DNA from: GCA-020356105 sp964347475
GTDB taxonomy: Bacteria; Pseudomonadota; Alphaproteobacteria; UBA8366; JADFVY01
Direction: 5' to 3'
NCBI GenBank assembly: GCA_964347475.1
Contig: CAYFYY010000001.1
Span: 1 to 64,000, forward strand
Length of the DNA: 64,000 bases
Shown here: positions 44,164 through 51,993 of the stretch, piece after piece
How the letters are laid out: each line of letters opens with the position of its first letter
How positions within the stretch are numbered: the stretch's first letter is position 1
Translations under genes and position numbers: made by a program
Notes under the pieces: model-generated
Seen by the model: the letters and a program-made list of their open reading frames with translations, nothing else
What the model was told of the DNA's origin: nothing
The model's database searches: none

Positions 44164-45033
44164 ATGCCCAAGCTCATCGAACCGGTTGCTGCGCAGTGCG
44201 GGCGCTGTGCCTTGGCGGCCCTGATCGCCGCCTCCACGATGGCTGCGACGGCACGCGCCGACGAGGCCGCACTCGCCGAGGCGATCTGGCGCGCCAACGA
44301 GGTGGGGGCTGAGACGCCCCGGGTCTCTGTGCTCGACCCGGCGATCGGCCTCGAGGGCGCCTACCGGGTCCAGCAGTTGATCGTCGACCGGGCGCTCGCC
44401 TCGGGGGATTCGGTGGCCGGCTACAAGGCGGGGCTGACCGGCAGGCTGGCGCGCTGGTGGTTCAAGATCGAGGATCCCGTGTTCGGCGTGATCCCGTCCT
44501 CCGGCCTGCGCCGCAGCGGCGATGCGATCGTCGAGCCGGCCGGCCGCCACATGCTGCTGGAGACCGAGATCGCCTTCGTCGCCGGGGCGCGGATCGACAA
44601 TCCGGTCGCCGACGTGGCGGCGCTGAAGCCGCTGATCCGCGGCGTCGTGCCGGTGATCGAGGCGCCGGCCGGCGGATTCCCGGAAGACCAGGCCCGCAAG
44701 CTGACCGTGGCCGACATCGTCGCCAACAACGTCTCGGCGCATATCCTGATCGTCGGCGAGGAGCGGCCCGCCGAAGGCCTTGACCTTGTCCGGCTGGAAG
44801 CGACGCTGTCCCGCGACGGCAAGCAGCTCAGCAAGGGGACCGGCGCGGACGCGATGGGCGATCCTTGGATCGCGGCGCTGTGGCTGGTGAACGTCGCCGT
44901 CAAGCAGGGCCGCGTCATCGAGCCGGGCCATTACCTCTCGACCGGTGTCATCGGCAAGCGGATCGAATCCGAGCCCGGCCGCTATGTCGCGAAATTCGGG
45001 GAACTTGGGACGATCGAGGTCGAGTTCAAATGA
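44164..45033 (+). CDS. 2-keto-4-pentenoate hydratase/fumarylacetoacetase-family protein with signal peptide
   Basis: ATG 44164 has GAGGA six bases upstream. The 289-residue protein begins with a hydrophobic segment ending in ATARADEA, a convincing signal peptidase I site near residue 33. The mature part is of the MhpD/hydratase group of the fumarylacetoacetate hydrolase family: AGYKAGLT, the metal-binding LLETEIAFV, an acidic residue in VPVIEAP, and the final EVEFK. Most members of this family are cytoplasmic, so the signal peptide is unusual. The reaction in the periplasm is unknown. Confidence 0.8.
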   Translation: MPKLIEPVAAQCGRCALAALIAASTMAATARADEAALAEAIWRANEVGAETPRVSVLDPAIGLEGAYRVQQLIVDRALASGDSVAGYKAGLTGRLARWWFKIEDPVFGVIPSSGLRRSGDAIVEPAGRHMLLETEIAFVAGARIDNPVADVAALKPLIRGVVPVIEAPAGGFPEDQARKLTVADIVANNVSAHILIVGEERPAEGLDLVRLEATLSRDGKQLSKGTGADAMGDPWIAALWLVNVAVKQGRVIEPGHYLSTGVIGKRIESEPGRYVAKFGELGTIEVEFK

Positions 45034-45081
45034 CCGAAACTATCGGGCCAGCAGCCCAGTCACGCACTGAACAGCTTTACG

Positions 45082-46857
45082 CTACGACCCGACTGCCCGC
45101 GTCGCCTGTTCCAGCCACACCGCTGTGTCGGCGTCCACCAGCGGCGTCAGCGCCTCGCTGACCCGCGCGTGGTAGTCGTTGAGCCACGCGATCTCGGCCG
45201 GAAGCAGGAGGGACGTCTCGACAAGGTTCAGGTCGATCGGCGCCAGCGTCAGGGTCTCGAAGCCGAGCATCGTCTTCTCCGCACCGTCGATCTCGACCGG
45301 GACGACACACACGAGGTTCTCGATGCGGATACCATACGCGCCCTCCTTGTAATAGCCGGGCTCGTTCGAGACGATCATGCCCGGCTTCAGCGCCACCGTA
45401 TTGGGGATCTTGGAGATGCGCTGCGGGCCCTCATGGACGCCAAGATAGCTGCCAACCCCGTGACCGGTGCCATGATCGTAGTCGAGGCCGGCCTGCCACA
45501 GGGCGGTGCGGGCCAGCGCGTCGAGCTGGGCGCCGCTGGTGCCCTCCGGGAAGCGCGCGGTGGCAATGGCGATGTGGCCTTTCAGCACCCGGGTGAAGCG
45601 GTCGCGCATCTCCGGCGTCGGCGCGCCGATGGCGACCGTGCGGGTCACGTCCGTCGTGCCGTCGAGATACTGCGCCCCGGAATCGACGAGATAGAGCTCG
45701 CCGGCCTGCAGCACGCGGTCGCTCTCGGGCGTGACCGAGTAATGGACGATGGCGCCGTTCGAGCCGGAACCGGATATGGTACGGAACGACAAATCACGGA
45801 TGTTCTCGCCCTCGAAGCGCAGGCCGCGCAGCCGGTCGGCGGCGGCGATCTCGGTGATGCCGCCGTTTGCAGCCGCCGTTGCGAGCCAACCCAGGAAGCG
45901 GCTCAACGCCGCCCCGTCACGGCGGTGCGCGGCGCGGGTGCCCTCGATCTCGATCTCGTTCTTGCAGGCCTTGGGCAGCTGGCAGGGATCGGCGTCCCGG
46001 ACGATCTTCGCCCCTGCCTTGCCGAGGCGATCGAAGACCACTGACGCTGTGCCGGCCGGGTCCGCCAGCACGCGGGAATTCCCTAGCGCCCACAGCGCCG
46101 GCTCGAACTCATCCTGTCCGCGGACCGTGACGTCGTCGCCGAGATGCGCCGACAGGTCCGGGCCGGTCTTGGCGGGATCGACGAACCATTCGACCCGGCC
46201 GTCAGCATAGAGAACGGCGAACGACAGGGGCAACGGGGTGTGCGCGACATCGCCGCCGCGCAGGTTGAGCAGCCAGGCGATTGAATCGGGCGCCGTGATC
46301 ACGGCGACATCGGCGCCCTTCTCCGCCAGCGCCGTGCCGACCCGCGTGCGCTTGGCTTCGGAACTCTCCCCGGCGAACGCGAGATCGTGCGGCACGATCG
46401 GCGCCGCGGGCGCGGCGGGGCGATCGGCCCACACCGCATCCACCGGATTGGTCTCGGCCGCGACCAGCTCCCCGCCGGCCTTATCCGCCGCGTCGCGCCA
46501 GCTTTCCAGCGCCTTTTCCGTGTGCAGCCAGGGATCGTAGCCGAGCCGCCCGCCCTCCGGCAGGTGGTCGGCAATCCAGTCCTTCGGCGGCTGCTCGGTG
46601 ATGTGGCGGATCTCGAACAGCGTTGCGTCGACCTGCTCGCGGATCTGCAGCGTATAGCGGCCGTCTGTGAAGATCGCCGCCCTGTCGGCCAACACCACCG
46701 CGACGCCCGCCGACCCGGTGAAGCCGGTCAGCCACGCGAGCCGTTCGGCGGACGGCGGCAGGTACTCGTTCTGGAACTCGTCGGAATGGGGCACGATGAA
46801 CCCGTCCAGCCCCTGCCGAGCCAGCTCGCCTCGGAGATCTTCCAGCCGTTCCTTCAT
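45082..46857 (-). CDS. Aminopeptidase P family (M24B) Xaa-Pro aminopeptidase
   Basis: The start at 46857 has GGGAG upstream. The 591-residue protein has two creatinase-type N-terminal domains and a C-terminal pita-bread domain. The metal ligands are all visible: Asp in LVDSGAQY and TTDVTR, His in GTGHGVG, Glu in NEPGYY and Glu in RIENL. Length and the ending match the long bacterial/eukaryotic form of aminopeptidase P, which removes N-terminal residues before proline. It is probably cytoplasmic. Confidence 0.93.
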   Translation of the reverse strand: MKERLEDLRGELARQGLDGFIVPHSDEFQNEYLPPSAERLAWLTGFTGSAGVAVVLADRAAIFTDGRYTLQIREQVDATLFEIRHITEQPPKDWIADHLPEGGRLGYDPWLHTEKALESWRDAADKAGGELVAAETNPVDAVWADRPAAPAAPIVPHDLAFAGESSEAKRTRVGTALAEKGADVAVITAPDSIAWLLNLRGGDVAHTPLPLSFAVLYADGRVEWFVDPAKTGPDLSAHLGDDVTVRGQDEFEPALWALGNSRVLADPAGTASVVFDRLGKAGAKIVRDADPCQLPKACKNEIEIEGTRAAHRRDGAALSRFLGWLATAAANGGITEIAAADRLRGLRFEGENIRDLSFRTISGSGSNGAIVHYSVTPESDRVLQAGELYLVDSGAQYLDGTTDVTRTVAIGAPTPEMRDRFTRVLKGHIAIATARFPEGTSGAQLDALARTALWQAGLDYDHGTGHGVGSYLGVHEGPQRISKIPNTVALKPGMIVSNEPGYYKEGAYGIRIENLVCVVPVEIDGAEKTMLGFETLTLAPIDLNLVETSLLLPAEIAWLNDYHARVSEALTPLVDADTAVWLEQATRAVGS

Positions 46858-47069
46858 GCGCCGTCCACTCCCGCCTCCCGGCACAAGCTAGGCGCGCCTC
46901 TGCCCGCGGGCAAGGGGTTAGGCCGCGACCCGCCGCGCGAATCCGGCCCCGGCGGCAATGATCCCTGGCACGGTCGTGCGAAACGGGGTCAGGGCTGGCG
47001 ACGCTGGTCGGGCTCCCACAAGGGCAATGCGGTTCGAGCCCGATCCGTCGCCGCCGCCCCGGCCCCGTC

Positions 47070-47122
47070 GGCCCGGAAGCGCCGTGCGCTTCCGGGCCGT
47101 TTGGGAAAGCGCACGCTTCCCC
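47070..47122 (-). terminator. Tandem hairpins after the acyl-carrier-like gene
   Basis: A perfect 13-base stem with a three-base loop (47070-47098) is followed by a second hairpin around 47103-47122 (GGGAAAGCG / CGCTTCCC). The site lies about 30 bases past the stop of the acyl-carrier-like gene in its reading direction. No clear T-run is visible, so it may be a processing or REP-like element and not an intrinsic terminator. Confidence 0.55.
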
Positions 47123-47150
47123 TGGGCTGAACGGCATCTTGCGCCCGGCG

Positions 47151-47417
47151 TCACACAGGCTGGCCGGGCTCGCAGTTCGCCTCCCCGATTTCGAGGGTCC
47201 GCAACAGGTCGCCGTAGGTGCGGATCCTGTCGATTTGCTCGTCACGCACGATCACACCGTAGATCTCCTCCGCCGCGATCAGCACGCGCACGAGATCGAG
47301 ACCGTCGAGACCGAGCACGCGGCGCAGACAGTCGCCCGGCCGCAGCGCCCGCACGTCGCGCCCCGTCAACCGTGCGATCAGCCCGCGTAACAGTCCGTCG
47401 TCGCGTCGTTCCGCCAT
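47151..47417 (-). CDS. Acyl-carrier-protein-like protein without the phosphopantetheine serine
   Basis: This 88-residue protein has the size and pattern of an acyl carrier protein: a first helix, then VLGLDGLDLVRVLIAAEEIYGV where carriers have LGLDSLDLVE--, and an IRTYGDLLRTL ending. The attachment serine of the DSL motif is glycine here (codon GGT, one base from AGT). The start is backed by GGAGGAG upstream. Unless another serine serves, it cannot be charged with phosphopantetheine, so it may be a scaffold or regulator, or a degenerate gene. No acyltransferase, ketosynthase or synthetase is adjacent. Confidence 0.7.
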   Translation of the reverse strand: MAERRDDGLLRGLIARLTGRDVRALRPGDCLRRVLGLDGLDLVRVLIAAEEIYGVIVRDEQIDRIRTYGDLLRTLEIGEANCEPGQPV

Positions 47418-47458
47418 GACCGTGACTCCTCCGTGCCGGCATTGCTACACGATAAATT

Positions 47459-47483
47459 GGAAATGAGAAACGTTTTCATTTCC
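47459..47483. promoter_or_regulatory. Long inverted repeat, candidate operator of the acyl-carrier-like gene
   Basis: GGAAATGA and TCATTTCC are exact inverse arms around a core AAACGTTT that is itself palindromic, giving 12-base arms with one bulged G. It sits 42 bases upstream of the start. GAAATG...CATTTC over 23 bases resembles the outline of Zur-type metal-regulator boxes, a weak comparison. Confidence 0.45.
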
Positions 47484-47778
47484 ATCGCAACGGCGCGCCG
47501 GCACTCGCATTTCGCCGCAACATCGTCGTGCCGGGTGCACCGATGCCGGTTCGCAACGAAGCACGGCAGCTTCGAAATACGAAGCGGTCCGGATTTCCCG
47601 GAGAGAGGCGTTGCGGGTGCCATGGCGCGTGCCGGATTGGCGCGAGCGACGGGAACGAGCCCATGCGTTAGGGTTTTCCGCGGGTTTCCGGCGGGCTCTG
47701 CCGGGCCGCGAGCGGGTCCCGATGTCAAAGTGCTGGACTTCGCCGCCGATGGCACGAAAATCTTAACCATTATGCAAT

Positions 47779-47797
47779 CCCATTGCGGGACAATGGG
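47779..47797. promoter_or_regulatory. Inverted repeat upstream of the membrane-protein pair
   Basis: CCCATTG and CAATGGG are exact inverse arms with a five-base spacer (CGGGA). The element ends 48 bases before the first gene of the pair. A regulator site is inferred from symmetry only. Confidence 0.35.
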
Positions 47798-47844
47798 TCG
47801 ATGATGGTGAACCACCCTGCCACCGCCATGTGGGGCGTAGGGCC

Positions 47845-48330
47845 ATGACCGCCCCGCGGCGATCCGGACGGCCGGCGCTGTATGCGCTGCGGCCCGTGGA
47901 GCCCGGCAACCTGCTGCTCGGGCTGTTCGTGCTGTTCGTCATGCAGATCGTCGCCGTCGCGTTCTGGCAGTGGGCGATCGGGAAGTTCCCCGGGACACTC
48001 GCCGGGCCGGTGCAGCCCTTCGTCGCCGCAATGGCCTGTTCCCTGAACGCCTTCATCACCACGGTGCTGAGCCGCCCGCAAGGCCGCCGCGAGGCCCTCG
48101 CGGCCTGCGTCGCCGCGGTCATCAGCGCCGTTGCCGTTGCCGGCGGCGTGGTTGTCGCCGCGCTGGCGGCGCTGGCGGCGTTTCCGGACCACGCGGACAG
48201 CCGCCTGGTGCAGGCCTTCGTCGCCACCATGGGCTTCTGGAGCGGCACGCCGGTCATCTACGGTGCGGTGGTGCGGCTCGGGCTGCGCCGCGTCGACAAT
48301 CGAAACGGCAACGGCGGACCCGAGCTGTGA
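47845..48330 (+). CDS. Integral membrane protein, unknown family
   Basis: ATG 47845 follows a GTAGGG. The 161-residue protein has four predicted membrane segments: LLLGLFVLFVMQIVAVAF, VAAMACSLNAFITTV, a long alanine/valine-rich hydrophobic stretch, and VATMGFWSGTPVIYGAVV. No catalytic motif is visible and I do not recognise the family. The stop overlaps the next gene as GTGA, so the two products are made together and may form one complex. Confidence 0.65.
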   Translation: MTAPRRSGRPALYALRPVEPGNLLLGLFVLFVMQIVAVAFWQWAIGKFPGTLAGPVQPFVAAMACSLNAFITTVLSRPQGRREALAACVAAVISAVAVAGGVVVAALAALAAFPDHADSRLVQAFVATMGFWSGTPVIYGAVVRLGLRRVDNRNGNGGPEL

Positions 48331-48875
48331 GCGAGCCGAAGCAAGACAGCGCGGCAGCGGCTGACGAGGTAAAGCCCGGCGGGCCGCGGCTGATCGTGAA
48401 GATCCTGCTGGCGCTCGGCGGGTTCGCGGCCCTGGCGATCGCGCTGGAGGGGGCGCGGACCTGGAGCTGGTGGGCCAGCGCGGTGCTGACCGCCTGGCGC
48501 ATCGGCGGCACGCCGGCGGCCCCGGAGCTGTTCATCTACCCGGCGTTCTTCACCATGGTGCTGGCGCTCTCGCGGCCGGCGCCGCGGGCGGTCACCGCGC
48601 AATTTCTGGTCGCCGGCCTCCTATGGAGCGCCGCCCTGTTCGTCGCCGACCCCGCGTTGCGGGCGGCTATCAACGCGGTTGCCCCGACGCTGGCCGAGAC
48701 CGGCGCTGCCCTGACCGTGCGGGGCACGCTGCTGTACGGCCTGCTGTTCGCCTGGATGTATCTGACCTTCCGCCATCTCATCCCGCGCGGCAAGGGCATC
48801 CTGGCGGAATCCGAGGCGAGTCCAAGGCAATCGGCAAAGGCGAAGACCGAAAGCGACGGCGGCACGGCGAAATAG
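48327..48875 (+). CDS. Integral membrane protein, partner of the preceding gene
   Basis: The GTG at 48327 overlaps the previous stop codon. This 182-residue protein has four predicted hydrophobic segments (IVKILLALGGFAALAIAL, FIYPAFFTMVLALS, AQFLVAGLLWSAALFV, LLYGLLFAWMYLTF) and a charged, lysine- and serine-rich C-terminal tail. I do not recognise the family. A transport or anchoring role in the inner membrane is plausible but unsupported by motifs. Confidence 0.65.
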   Translation: MSEPKQDSAAAADEVKPGGPRLIVKILLALGGFAALAIALEGARTWSWWASAVLTAWRIGGTPAAPELFIYPAFFTMVLALSRPAPRAVTAQFLVAGLLWSAALFVADPALRAAINAVAPTLAETGAALTVRGTLLYGLLFAWMYLTFRHLIPRGKGILAESEASPRQSAKAKTESDGGTAK

Positions 48876-48958
48876 CGGCGAATCGAGACACTGGCACCGA
48901 CACGCGACCGGCCCGTGCGCGTGTGCACCGGAGGGCGACATTCGACCACATCGGCAAC

Positions 48959-48993
48959 AAAAACCCGGGGGACAGCCGGCCGGCTGTCCCCCG
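48959..48993 (-). terminator. Rho-independent terminator of the fccAB unit
   Basis: A perfect 28-base palindrome (arms 48966-48979 and 48980-48993) is followed on the minus strand by GGTTTTT. It lies 31 bases after the stop of the fccB gene and separates it from the convergent membrane-protein pair. Confidence 0.85.
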
Positions 48994-49024
48994 TCGCCGT
49001 TTCGCGACCGCTACCGCCCAGCGA

Positions 49025-50302
49025 TCAGCCGAAGATGTCGGCCGTGATCCCGGCGTACCAGCTTTCCGCCTCCTCGGCAGTGACCGTGCGGGTCGCCGCG
49101 TCCTCGCCGGTCTTGCTGATGAAGGTATCGGTGCTGGCGATCTTCTCCTCGGTCGCCTTGTACGAGGCGCCGACCTTCACCGCATCGCCCGAGGCGATCA
49201 GGCTCCAGCAGGTGTTGCTGTAGCGCGGCTCGAAGGCCCGTGAGCCCGTCAGCTCGGCACGGATCGCCATGGCGCAGGCCTTGGCCTGGCTGTTGGCTGA
49301 GAAGCCCGATTTCGGCATTTGCGCGGCGATGCTGGCGTCACCCAGCACGTAGACGTGCGGCACGCGGGTCGAGGCCATGGTAAACGGGTCGATCGGGCAC
49401 CAGCCGGATCCGTCGGCCAGCCCCGCGGCGATGGCGATGGCGCCCGCCTTCTGCGGCGGAATGATGTTGATGACGTCGCCCTTGAAGCTCTCGCCGCCAG
49501 TGTGCAGCGTCATTCCCGTCACGTCGACCCGCTGGACGCCGCCGGTAATGCTCAGCGGCAGCCATTCGATCATGCCTTCGTAGTATTTCGCCCAGCCTTC
49601 CTGGAACAGAGCCTGCTTGGAGAACTTCTCCTTGGCGTCGACCGCGATGATCTTCGAGCGCGGCTTGTTCTGCTTGAAGTACTGGGCGACCAGCGAGATG
49701 CGCTCGTACGGGCCGGGCGGGCAGCGGAACGGATCGGGCGGTGGCGCGATCAGGAAGACACCGCCGTCATCCATCGCTTCGAGCTGGCGCCGCAGGATCT
49801 GCGACTGCGGGCCGGCCTGCCAGGCATGGGGCAACGTTTCGGCCACGTCCTTGCTGTAGCCCTCATAGGCATCGTAGTGGAAGTCGATGCCGGGCGCGAC
49901 CACCAGCTTGTCGTAGGACACGGTGTCGCCGCCGGTGATGCTGACGGTGCGCCGCGCCGCGTCGACCCCGTTGGCGAACCCCTGCACGACCCGGATGCCG
50001 TGCTCGGATCTCAGCTTGTCGTAGCCGTGCGTGATCGAATCGAAGCTACGCAGCCCACCGATATAGAGGTTGCTGAAGAAGCAGGTGGTATGGCGCGCAT
50101 TGGCCTCGACCAGCGTGACGTCGATCGCGCCTCTGGAATCCTTGGCGACGTATCGGGCAACCGTAGCCCCGCCGGGTCCCCCGCCGATTACAACGAGTTT
50201 CGGTTTGGCTTGGGCGATCGCCGGTGTCGCCAGGGCCGATGCCGCGACGCCCGCCGCGCCGGCCATCATCCCGAACTCGCGCCTCGTGAATTTCCTGTTC
50301 AT
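49025..50302 (-). CDS. fccB: Flavocytochrome c sulfide dehydrogenase flavoprotein subunit
   Basis: This 425-residue precursor begins with a twin-arginine signal (TRREFGM) and a typical hydrophobic stretch. The FAD site starts with VVIGGGPGGAT. HTTCFFSN matches the region carrying the cysteine that holds FAD covalently in Allochromatium FccB, and the two cysteines in FRCPPGPYER and GWCPIDPF match its redox-active pair. It oxidises sulfide in the periplasm and passes electrons to a c-type cytochrome, here the 107-residue protein encoded 11 bases upstream. Ordering of cytochrome gene first, then flavoprotein, is normal for fccAB. Confidence 0.9.
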   Translation of the reverse strand: MNRKFTRREFGMMAGAAGVAASALATPAIAQAKPKLVVIGGGPGGATVARYVAKDSRGAIDVTLVEANARHTTCFFSNLYIGGLRSFDSITHGYDKLRSEHGIRVVQGFANGVDAARRTVSITGGDTVSYDKLVVAPGIDFHYDAYEGYSKDVAETLPHAWQAGPQSQILRRQLEAMDDGGVFLIAPPPDPFRCPPGPYERISLVAQYFKQNKPRSKIIAVDAKEKFSKQALFQEGWAKYYEGMIEWLPLSITGGVQRVDVTGMTLHTGGESFKGDVINIIPPQKAGAIAIAAGLADGSGWCPIDPFTMASTRVPHVYVLGDASIAAQMPKSGFSANSQAKACAMAIRAELTGSRAFEPRYSNTCWSLIASGDAVKVGASYKATEEKIASTDTFISKTGEDAATRTVTAEEAESWYAGITADIFG

Positions 50303-50313
50303 GCCTGTTGCTC

Positions 50314-50637
50314 CTATTGTCCCTGTTTCCCGAAAAATTCGGCAAGTGCCCTTATGTCCTCGTCGCTCAGGCGCCTGGCGACGTTCTGCATCAACGCGTC
50401 GTCGCGCTCACCTACCTTGTAGGCTTCCATGACCATGACGAAGGCCTCGACGGGCCATCCCGTGATTGCGGGGATCGCACCGCCCTGACCGTCCAGGCGG
50501 TGGCATGCCGTACAGTCGCCGGAGAGATATTCGCCAAGCTCGTAAAGCTCGTCGGCCGCGGCGGACCCATACAGAAATCCACCGGCGCAAAGGCCGGCCG
50601 TAACGGTAATCGCGGTCTTCGTCCAATAATAGCCCAT
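50314..50637 (-). CDS. fccA: Small c-type cytochrome, FccA-like
   Basis: ATG 50637 gives 107 residues, preceded by GAGG. After a signal peptide ending near SAAADE, the protein has one haem motif CTACH near residue 42 and a distal methionine region (VMVMEAY). This is a single-haem class I cytochrome of the FccA/c4-half type. It should take electrons from the flavoprotein encoded 11 bases downstream. Shorter than two-haem FccA proteins, as in many alphaproteobacterial fcc units. Confidence 0.88.
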   Translation of the reverse strand: MGYYWTKTAITVTAGLCAGGFLYGSAAADELYELGEYLSGDCTACHRLDGQGGAIPAITGWPVEAFVMVMEAYKVGERDDALMQNVARRLSDEDIRALAEFFGKQGQ

Positions 50638-50721
50638 TGACGCGCCTCGTCTTCCTCTCGCCCCGCCAGAGCGAAGGCCCGCAGGGAAACGGGGCATTTC
50701 CCGCCCCTTCAGGGCGCCAAC

Positions 50722-50739
50722 ATTATGGTTAACCGTAAT
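50722..50739. promoter_or_regulatory. Imperfect 18-base palindrome upstream of fccA
   Basis: The sequence ATTATGGTTAACCGTAAT is palindromic at 16 of 18 positions, with GGTTAACC as a perfect core. It lies about 85 bases upstream of fccA in an AT-rich tract of an otherwise GC-rich gap, a typical place for a promoter and operator. Confidence 0.4.
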
Positions 50740-50831
50740 TACACACATTTCTTATTGGAGAATCAAGTGGAACGATAGGTCGTGCTGCACGGGGCCGGCC
50801 GCTGCGGCGCAGGCGACGGCTGCCGCCTCGA

Positions 50832-51686
50832 TCAGGCCGCCTGTGTGGCCGCCCGGGCAACCGCACGTAGGCTCTCCACCGCACGCGAGAGCACCGGGTC
50901 TTCGCGGTTCTGCCAGGCGACAAAGGCCGGTCGGGTGAATTCCGGCGCGGCGGCGACGAGGTGCAGCTGGCCGGACACGAGGTATGGCTGGACGACACGA
51001 TACGGGAAATACGCCCCGCCGCCCTCGTGAAGGATGTGGTTCAGGGCCACCGCCCCCAAGCCGACCGTCAGCGCCGGCGTATCGATGTCGGGGAAGGCCG
51101 CCGCGTGGTCGTTGCCAAATTCGGAGCCCCAGTCGACCAGCACATATTCGGAATCGCCGGGCCACACGCCCGTGTCCTTCGTGCCGACGAGAACCAGGCG
51201 TTCCTCGAGCAACGGTTCGATGCGCAGGCCGGCCCGCGGCTGGGGCGCATACAGCACCGCGATGTCGAGCCCGCCCTCGAGGAGCAGGCGGGTCAGCTCG
51301 TCAGGCCGCGCAACATCGGCCCGCAGAGCCACGCCCGGCTCGGTCCGGCGCATATGCGCCAGCCAGAGCTGCAGCACACGGTCCCACAATGTGTGCTGAC
51401 CGCCCACCGACAATACGGTCTCGAACCTCTCGGGCAGGCCCACTTCTTGCCGCGCGCGGCGCCAGCTGCGAAGCATCGCCTCGGCATGCGGCCGGAAATG
51501 CCGTCCGGCCGAGGTCAGGACCGCACCGGAACGACTCCGGACGAACAGAGATCGGCCGAGGCGAGCCTCGAGTTCCTTGATCCGGGCGCTGACCGTCGAC
51601 TGGGTGACGTTCAAACGCTCCGCCGCGCGTACGAAATGGCCGGACTCCATGATCTCGATGAAAGTGCGAAGAAGCTCGACGTCCAT
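50832..51686 (-). CDS. LysR-family transcriptional regulator
   Basis: This 284-residue regulator has an N-terminal helix-turn-helix (residues 1-60; GHFVRAAERLNVTQSTVSARIKEL with the family pattern) and a C-terminal effector-binding domain with LDIAVLYAPQP. It is transcribed in the same direction as fccAB, which begins about 195 bases further on. A T-N11-A site lies just upstream of its start. By position it may control the fcc genes, itself and the divergent small genes; the inducer is unknown. Confidence 0.9.
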   Translation of the reverse strand: MDVELLRTFIEIMESGHFVRAAERLNVTQSTVSARIKELEARLGRSLFVRSRSGAVLTSAGRHFRPHAEAMLRSWRRARQEVGLPERFETVLSVGGQHTLWDRVLQLWLAHMRRTEPGVALRADVARPDELTRLLLEGGLDIAVLYAPQPRAGLRIEPLLEERLVLVGTKDTGVWPGDSEYVLVDWGSEFGNDHAAAFPDIDTPALTVGLGAVALNHILHEGGGAYFPYRVVQPYLVSGQLHLVAAAPEFTRPAFVAWQNREDPVLSRAVESLRAVARAATQAA

Positions 51687-51703
51687 GGCTATGCCTCAAC
51701 AAT

Positions 51704-51722
51704 ATATCGCGATAATCGATAT
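51704..51722. promoter_or_regulatory. LysR-type T-N11-A operator in the divergent promoter
   Basis: Perfect arms ATATCG and CGATAT with a seven-base spacer contain the ATC-N9-GAT (T-N11-A) pattern of LysR boxes. It sits 18 bases upstream of the lysR start, between lysR and the divergent small genes. A second symmetric piece with TCGA-TTGT-TCGA lies near 51739-51750 and could be an activation site. Confidence 0.6.
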
Positions 51723-51815
51723 TATAGCGCAAAAAATTTCGATTGTTCGATTTATTAGCGCGCCCTAGATTCGCCGCGCCGGTGAATCATTGCCGGCATG
51801 GAGGAGACATCGAAA

Positions 51816-51953
51816 ATGCCCACGACCACCCAGAAACCCGGCCAGACCGGCAGCAAACCGGCATCGTCGGCCGCAATGAAACCCGCCGGCAGCAAGCCGG
51901 CCGTAAGCGCGAAGCCGTCTTCCCCGTCCAAGGGAAGCCGCCCTTCCAAGTAG
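51816..51953 (+). CDS. Small basic Lys/Ser/Pro-rich protein, 45 residues
   Basis: The frame from ATG 51816 to TAG 51953 encodes 45 residues beginning MPTTTQKPG. A strong GGAGGAG ribosome binding site lies eight bases upstream. The product is almost entirely Lys, Pro, Ser, Ala, Thr and Gly, with repeated GSKPA-type pieces, so it is likely disordered and basic. It is the first frame in the divergent position opposite lysR, within reach of its operator. Unknown family; the good ribosome binding site is the main argument that it is real. Confidence 0.5.
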   Translation: MPTTTQKPGQTGSKPASSAAMKPAGSKPAVSAKPSSPSKGSRPSK

Positions 51954-51993
51954 GCACGCAGCCTGACGTGTGAAGGCGGACGGGAGGCTACCC

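Larger units (their letters stand above)
47418..47844. other. Divergent intergenic region with two inverted repeats
   Basis: This region of about 430 bases separates the acyl-carrier-like gene from a pair of membrane-protein genes. An open frame at 47433-47804 exists but has no ribosome binding site, odd composition and no recognisable domain, so I do not call it. Two inverted repeats lie here: 47459-47483 and 47779-47797. Confidence 0.5.

Noticed and set aside
47030..47060. GGTTCGAGCCC resembling a tRNA T-arm
   Set aside because: Flanking bases do not pair as a T-stem and no acceptor or anticodon arms fit.
47433..47804. 123-codon frame in the gap before the membrane pair
   Set aside because: No ribosome binding site, no recognisable domain, mixed composition; the region is better explained as regulatory.
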